From the NCBI GenBank assembly GCA_903885855.1, contig CAISKG010000345.1, forward strand, positions 1 to 10,814: 10,814 nt of DNA, given 5' to 3'. This DNA is from an uncultured Planctomycetaceae bacterium (GTDB lineage Bacteria; Planctomycetota; Planctomycetia; Pirellulales; UBA1268). Numbering within the stretch: position 1 is the stretch's first letter; the number at the start of each line of letters is the position of its first letter. Both the position numbers and the translations under genes were made by a program. This document shows, in pieces, positions 7,976-10,814 of the stretch. The notes beneath the pieces are model-generated. The model searched no databases. It had not been told where the DNA came from and worked only from the letters and a program-made list of their open reading frames with translations.

Positions 7976-7982
7976 CCTCCTT
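7976..7982 (-). promoter_or_regulatory. Shine-Dalgarno AAGGAGG of the acetyltransferase gene
   Basis: The reverse strand reads AAGGAGG-CGAC-ATG, the only full-consensus ribosome binding site I found in the window. It decides the start at 7971 over the ATG at 7995, which it would otherwise lie inside. The four-base spacing is slightly short. Confidence 0.6.
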
Positions 7983-8016
7983 TCCCTGGAGCCATCCCGA
8001 CAGTCCGTTGGCCGAA

Positions 8017-8045
8017 AGGATAGGCGGTGCGTCACCCGTTCTCAA
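8017..8045 (-). promoter_or_regulatory. candidate promoter of the acetyltransferase gene (TTGAGA-17-TATCCT)
   Basis: On the reverse strand, TTGAGA (8040-8045) matches the housekeeping -35 hexamer at five of six positions. TATCCT (8017-8022) matches the -10 at four of six, with a 17-base spacer. The -35 box lies within the last codons of the BshC-like gene. Transcription would start near 8010, giving a leader of about 40 bases to the start at 7971. The setting is extremely GC-rich, so such AT-containing hexamers are uncommon by chance. If real, the acetyltransferase and phosphatase genes could be expressed apart from the two upstream genes. Confidence 0.4.
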
Positions 8046-9711
8046 GTAGCAGGAAGCCACGCAGCGCCTTTTCTGGAAAAAAGCACCACGGATGTTCCCG
8101 TGACCAGAGCACCTCGGCGGCGCGGATCCGCTCTCCGAGCGGCCCCACCCGGGCCAGCAGCGATTCCCGCTCGGCGCGGGTGTGGATGGCGAGGCGATCG
8201 TTGGCCGCGCGGATCTCGCGGCAGCGGCGCCGGGCCAGGGTGGCGGTGGGGAAGGTGTCGATCCAGCGCCGCTTGTGGAGCACGAGCTCCCGCGCCTCCG
8301 CCGGCAGTTCCTCCACCGGGGGCAGGTGCCGCTCGGGGTGGTACTCGATGTCGCGGAGGCTCCGCTTGAGCGCGGCCATCTCGGCCACCGGGTCGCGCTG
8401 GGCGTCGCCGGGAAAGAGCTGCTCGGCCGGATAGCGGAGCGTGCCGCTGACGACGGCATGCCGCGGCGGGTCGCAGCCGGTGAGCCGGCGCACGATCTCG
8501 TCGGTGATCCGGTCGTAGGCCGCGCCGCCGATGCCGTGCACGAAGACGTCGGCCACCAGCAGCCGCGCCAGGAGCGTGGTGAGCAGCGCCCGGGGGCGGA
8601 GACGGATGTCGTGCGTCTCCATGCGCTGCAGGGCGTCGACCCATCGGGAAGGGGAGGTGTCGGAGGTGACCGGCAGCTCGACGCGCAGCGTCTCCATGTC
8701 GGAGAGGACGAGGGTGCCGGCCGTGGCCACGTTGGCGAACACACGGCGCCTGCGCGGATCGTCGCGCGACCAGAGCCACCACGGCACCTCGAACCACGGC
8801 CCGTCCCCCGCATCGGCGCGGAGGGCGAGGTCGGGCATCGGCCGGGCGCGCCCGCGCACGCCCCAGGTGCGGCGGTGGGCGGCGAGGGCGTCGTTGTAGG
8901 CTTCGTGGAGCTCGCGGGCCTGCGCCAGGAGCCAGCCGGTGAAGACGAGCACGGTGGGGAGGCGCACGAACTCGCTCACCGGCAGTTCGAGCGTCTCCAG
9001 GCCGTAGCGCGCCTCGAGGGCGTGGCGCGCCTGGGCGATGGCGAGGCCGAGGCGGTGGCTCTCCGCGGCCCGCTCCATCACCAGCGGCCACCACCGGCGC
9101 ACGATCGGCGCCGGCTCCAGCGGCAGCAGCAGATCGCTCGCGCGGTCGCCGAAGGCGGAGAAGGTGTGGTCGTCGAGGATCCCCCGCTCCTCCCAGGCCA
9201 TGTCGGGGCCGGGCGCGTCGAAGGGCACCGGCTCGAGCCGGGCCCGGGCCGGCGTCCCCACCGGCACGCCGACGGCCGTGCGCGCGCAGCGGTCGCTGTC
9301 GACGACGAGGTTGAGCGCCGTGCCGCCGACCTTCCGGGCGTAGGCGTCGAGGGCCGAGTTCTTCAGCCACACGCCGGGGTGGAACAGCTCCGGCTGGTGG
9401 CCGCCGACGATGATCGGCCGCGCGATCCAGTCGGCCACGTCGCGCGGGCGGTCGACGTCGCGGTACTGCGAGGTGTACTCGGCGGCCACCGAGAGCACCT
9501 CGCGCCGCGTGGCGGCCACCAGCTCCCACAGCCGCAGGTCCCCCACGCGCGTGCCGAAGGCCGCGCGGAGGAGGCGGTTGTTGTCGAGGAGCGTCTCGAT
9601 GCAGTCCGCCGGGGCGGCGGGCGTGGGCTCGAGCGGCGGATGGAGGAGCCGCTCCCCCGAGGCGGCGGGCGCGCGGAAGCGGCGCGCGGCGGAGGACCGT
9701 TGTGGCGCCAT
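8032..9711 (-). CDS. BshC-like conserved protein (planctomycete type), function unproven
   Basis: The protein is 559 residues with no signal peptide or membrane segment, so it is probably cytoplasmic. Two conserved-looking blocks stand out. Residues 100-139 contain VGGHQPELFHPGVWLKN and then NLVVDSD. Residues 371-400 read LRPRALLTTLLARL and then DVFVHGIGGAAYD. They parallel, in order and spacing, the TGQQPGLxGGPLYTxYK...EDHD and LLRPLxQDxLLPTxAYVGGPAEIAY blocks of BshC, the putative cysteine-adding enzyme of bacillithiol synthesis, which has a similar total length. The HGIGG form is one I recall from uncharacterised planctomycete proteins. Residues 440-540 are strongly helical with charged heptad-like stretches, as in the BshC coiled coil. 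Homology rests on motif comparison by eye and the substrate is unknown. Residues 1-35 are Pro/Ala-rich, so a later start is possible, but no better ATG is visible. It follows the glycosyltransferase gene by 47 bp. Confidence 0.65.
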   Translation of the reverse strand: MAPQRSSAARRFRAPAASGERLLHPPLEPTPAAPADCIETLLDNNRLLRAAFGTRVGDLRLWELVAATRREVLSVAAEYTSQYRDVDRPRDVADWIARPIIVGGHQPELFHPGVWLKNSALDAYARKVGGTALNLVVDSDRCARTAVGVPVGTPARARLEPVPFDAPGPDMAWEERGILDDHTFSAFGDRASDLLLPLEPAPIVRRWWPLVMERAAESHRLGLAIAQARHALEARYGLETLELPVSEFVRLPTVLVFTGWLLAQARELHEAYNDALAAHRRTWGVRGRARPMPDLALRADAGDGPWFEVPWWLWSRDDPRRRRVFANVATAGTLVLSDMETLRVELPVTSDTSPSRWVDALQRMETHDIRLRPRALLTTLLARLLVADVFVHGIGGAAYDRITDEIVRRLTGCDPPRHAVVSGTLRYPAEQLFPGDAQRDPVAEMAALKRSLRDIEYHPERHLPPVEELPAEARELVLHKRRWIDTFPTATLARRRCREIRAANDRLAIHTRAERESLLARVGPLGERIRAAEVLWSREHPWCFFPEKALRGFLLLENG

Positions 9712-9737
9712 GGAGGACGACGTGGGGGGATGGATCC

Positions 9738-9767
9738 GACGGCTGGCCGCCCCGATGATCAGCCGTC
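9738..9767 (-). terminator. hairpin spanning the glycosyltransferase stop codon
   Basis: Perfect 8-base arms, GACGGCTG (9738-9745) and CAGCCGTC (9760-9767), flank a 14-base loop. The stop codon of the glycosyltransferase gene (9759-9761) lies at the junction of the loop and one arm. There is no U-tract after it, so it is more likely a weak or attenuating element, or an mRNA-stabilising stem between two co-transcribed genes, than a strong terminator. Confidence 0.3.
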
Positions 9768-10523
9768 CCGGGTCGCCGCGGCGAGCGCGGCCGCCTCGGC
9801 GCGATCGAGGACGCTGCGGTAGTAGGCCAGACGGGTCTCGGCGTCGTCCAGTGCGCCCCCGAAACTCCGCGCCAAGTCGAGGTACAGCAGCGGCACCGGC
9901 ACCTCCGTCACCTCGAGCCCCGCCGCCGACGCCTGCGCCCACACCTCCAGCGGCATCGCGTAGCCGGTCTCGGTGACGTGCAGGGCTCCGAGCGCCCGGC
10001 GCGTGTAGGCCTTGAAGCCGCAGAAGGCGTCGGTGAGCCGGAAGCCGAAGCGGGCGTTGATCTCGGCGGTGATCGTGGCGTTGATCCGCCGCCGCGATTC
10101 CGGCGGCAGGCTGTCCCCCTCGAAGGCCCGCAGGTAGCGGCTGCCCGAGACGATGTCGGCCCGGCCCTCGGCCGCCGCGGCGATGAAGTCCGGGATCATC
10201 CGCGGCTGATGCTGCCCGTCGCAGTCGATCGTCACCAGGCCGTCGAAGCCCCCGGCGAGCGCCTCGCGGAAGGCGGTGGCCAGCGCCGCACCGTAGCCGC
10301 GGTTCTGGGGGTGGCGGACGACGCGGATATCGCCCGAACGCTCGAGGCGGTCGGCGAGGATCCGGGCCGTGCCGTCGGTCGAGCCGTCGTCGACGACGAG
10401 GACCTCCGCGGCGTGGCGCACCACCTCGTCGAGCACCCCCTCGACGTGCCGGGCCTCGTTGAAGACCGGCAGCGCGGTGAGGAAGCGACGGCCGGGCGGG
10501 GAGCGGAGGGGAGGCTGCATCAT
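9759..10523 (-). CDS. family 2 glycosyltransferase, DPM1/DPG-synthase type
   Basis: This 254-residue GT-A fold enzyme would transfer a sugar from a nucleotide sugar, typically to a polyprenyl phosphate, at the cytoplasmic face of the membrane. Motifs in order are ALPVFNE (17-23), VVDDGSTDGT (43-52), HPQNRGYGAALATAF (71-85), the metal-binding D100/D102 in TIDCDGQHQP, SGSRY (126-130), TDAFCGFKAYTRRAL (164-178) and MPLEVWAQA (190-198). The order and the CDGQHQP form fit dolichol-phosphate mannose/glucose synthase-like GT2 proteins. There is no C-terminal transmembrane pair, so it is the soluble short form. The start at 10523 (tandem ATGs at 10523 and 10520) leaves an N-terminus of MMQPPLRSPPGRRFLTALPV. 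A longer start at 10601 is unlikely because it falls inside the candidate -35 box. The exact sugar and acceptor cannot be read from sequence. Confidence 0.88.
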   Translation of the reverse strand: MMQPPLRSPPGRRFLTALPVFNEARHVEGVLDEVVRHAAEVLVVDDGSTDGTARILADRLERSGDIRVVRHPQNRGYGAALATAFREALAGGFDGLVTIDCDGQHQPRMIPDFIAAAAEGRADIVSGSRYLRAFEGDSLPPESRRRINATITAEINARFGFRLTDAFCGFKAYTRRALGALHVTETGYAMPLEVWAQASAAGLEVTEVPVPLLYLDLARSFGGALDDAETRLAYYRSVLDRAEAAALAAATRDG

Positions 10524-10573
10524 GGGGCCTGCCAGGGTGCCGGACGCGGACGGCGCGGCCGCCGCGGACGTTG

Positions 10574-10601
10574 ATTGTAGCGCCGGGAAAACCGCGGGCA
10601 A
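10574..10601 (-). promoter_or_regulatory. candidate promoter of the glycosyltransferase gene (TTGCCC-16-TACAAT)
   Basis: On the reverse strand, TTGCCC (10596-10601) and TACAAT (10574-10579) are separated by 16 bases. The -10 matches the consensus at five of six positions and the -35 at four. An A/T-containing stretch lies in the spacer. Transcription would start near 10567, giving a leader of about 45 bases. It is the best promoter match found in the window and may drive the whole minus-strand array. Confidence 0.5.
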
Positions 10602-10676
10602 CGCGCCGGCACGACCGGCACGGCCTGTGCGACCGCGGGCGGAGGGCCCCCTGAAGCCGCGGCCGCGGGCGCCGTG

Positions 10677-10709
10677 GCCCGCCCACGCCCCCCACGGCCC
10701 GTGGCGGGC
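10677..10709 (-). terminator. GC-rich hairpin directly after the partial gene at the window end
   Basis: Arms GCCCGCC (10677-10683) and GGCGGGC (10703-10709) enclose 19 bases. An alternative hairpin overlaps the second arm: CCACG/CGTGG (10692-10696 and 10700-10704). The structure abuts the stop codon at 10710-10712. No U-tract follows, and hairpins are common at this GC content, so the terminator assignment is weak. Confidence 0.25.
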
Positions 10710-10814
10710 TCACGCCGGCCCGGAGCCCGCCCCGAGCGGCGCGAAGGGATCGGCATCGGCCGCGGAGGCGTGGCAGGCGAGGCCGGACAGTTGCGCCGCC
10801 AGGCGTTCGGCCAG
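10710..10814 (-). CDS. C-terminal end of an unidentified protein (partial)
   Basis: Reading leftward from the window edge, 34 codons run to a TGA at 10710-10712. They encode a helical start (LAERLAAQLSGLACHA), an acidic/Ala stretch (SAADADPFAPL) and a Gly/Pro end. Third codon positions are almost all G or C, as in the neighbouring genes, and a candidate promoter and hairpin lie between it and the next gene. The start and most of the gene lie beyond the window. The fragment is too short to name. Confidence 0.45.
   Translation of the reverse strand: MAERLAAQLSGLACHASAADADPFAPLGAGSGPA

Noticed and set aside
4571..8035. A single open minus-strand frame of over 1,150 codons that would fuse extra sequence to the alkaline phosphatase
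   Set aside because: The first 577 residues are Arg/Pro-rich out-of-frame reading of the acetyltransferase gene. The phosphatase has its own signal peptide and ribosome binding site at 6304.
6349..8049. Open + strand frame of over 500 codons antisense to the acetyltransferase gene
   Set aside because: It is composition-driven, has no recognisable fold, and mirrors the codons of the real gene.
8182..9822. Open + strand frame antisense to the BshC-like gene
   Set aside because: The residues are a His/Glu/Gly/Arg-rich mirror of a coding strand with clear conserved motifs.
8032..10713. An 893-residue version of the BshC-like protein
   Set aside because: The extra 334 residues are an out-of-frame reading of the glycosyltransferase gene. 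The ATG at 9711 begins the plausible protein.

Overview
The window reads as ordinary chromosomal DNA from a very GC-rich member of the Planctomycetota, probably a Pirellulales-like lineage. Three things point there: a C-terminal cytochrome module of the PVC-type CxxCH family, a membrane protein ending in the DPF...SVGPDGLDQGG tail that I associate with planctomycetes, and a BshC-like protein of a type I recall mainly from planctomycete genomes. There are no tRNA or rRNA genes, insertion sequences, CRISPR arrays or phage genes. Almost all of the sequence is coding, and codons nearly always end in G or C.

Layout, left to right. The + strand begins with the C-terminal part of a PVC-type c-type cytochrome (to 688); its reading frame is interrupted by a TAG at 44-46. 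It converges on a minus-strand four-helix membrane protein (701-2551), and a perfect 18-bp palindrome joins the two stop codons. A 263-bp divergent spacer separates that gene from a + strand sulfite reductase hemoprotein, cysI (2815-4563). cysI converges, with only 7 bp between stop codons, on a minus-strand array transcribed right to left: a DPM/DPG-type family 2 glycosyltransferase (9759-10523), a BshC-like protein (8032-9711), an Eis-like GNAT protein (6391-7971) and a secreted PhoA-family alkaline phosphatase (4571-6304). The last 105 bases hold the 3' end of another minus-strand gene.

The cytochrome would act outside the cytoplasm in electron transfer. CysI makes sulfide for cysteine synthesis. 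The phosphatase would release phosphate in the periplasm. The four minus-strand genes are 47 to 86 bp apart. Promoter-like hexamers lie before the glycosyltransferase gene (TTGCCC-16-TACAAT) and before the acetyltransferase gene (TTGAGA-17-TATCCT), so the array may be two transcription units. A glycosyltransferase beside a BshC-like protein and a tandem acetyltransferase loosely recalls low-molecular-weight thiol biosynthesis. That link is a speculation, set out under findings; nothing here proves a new system.
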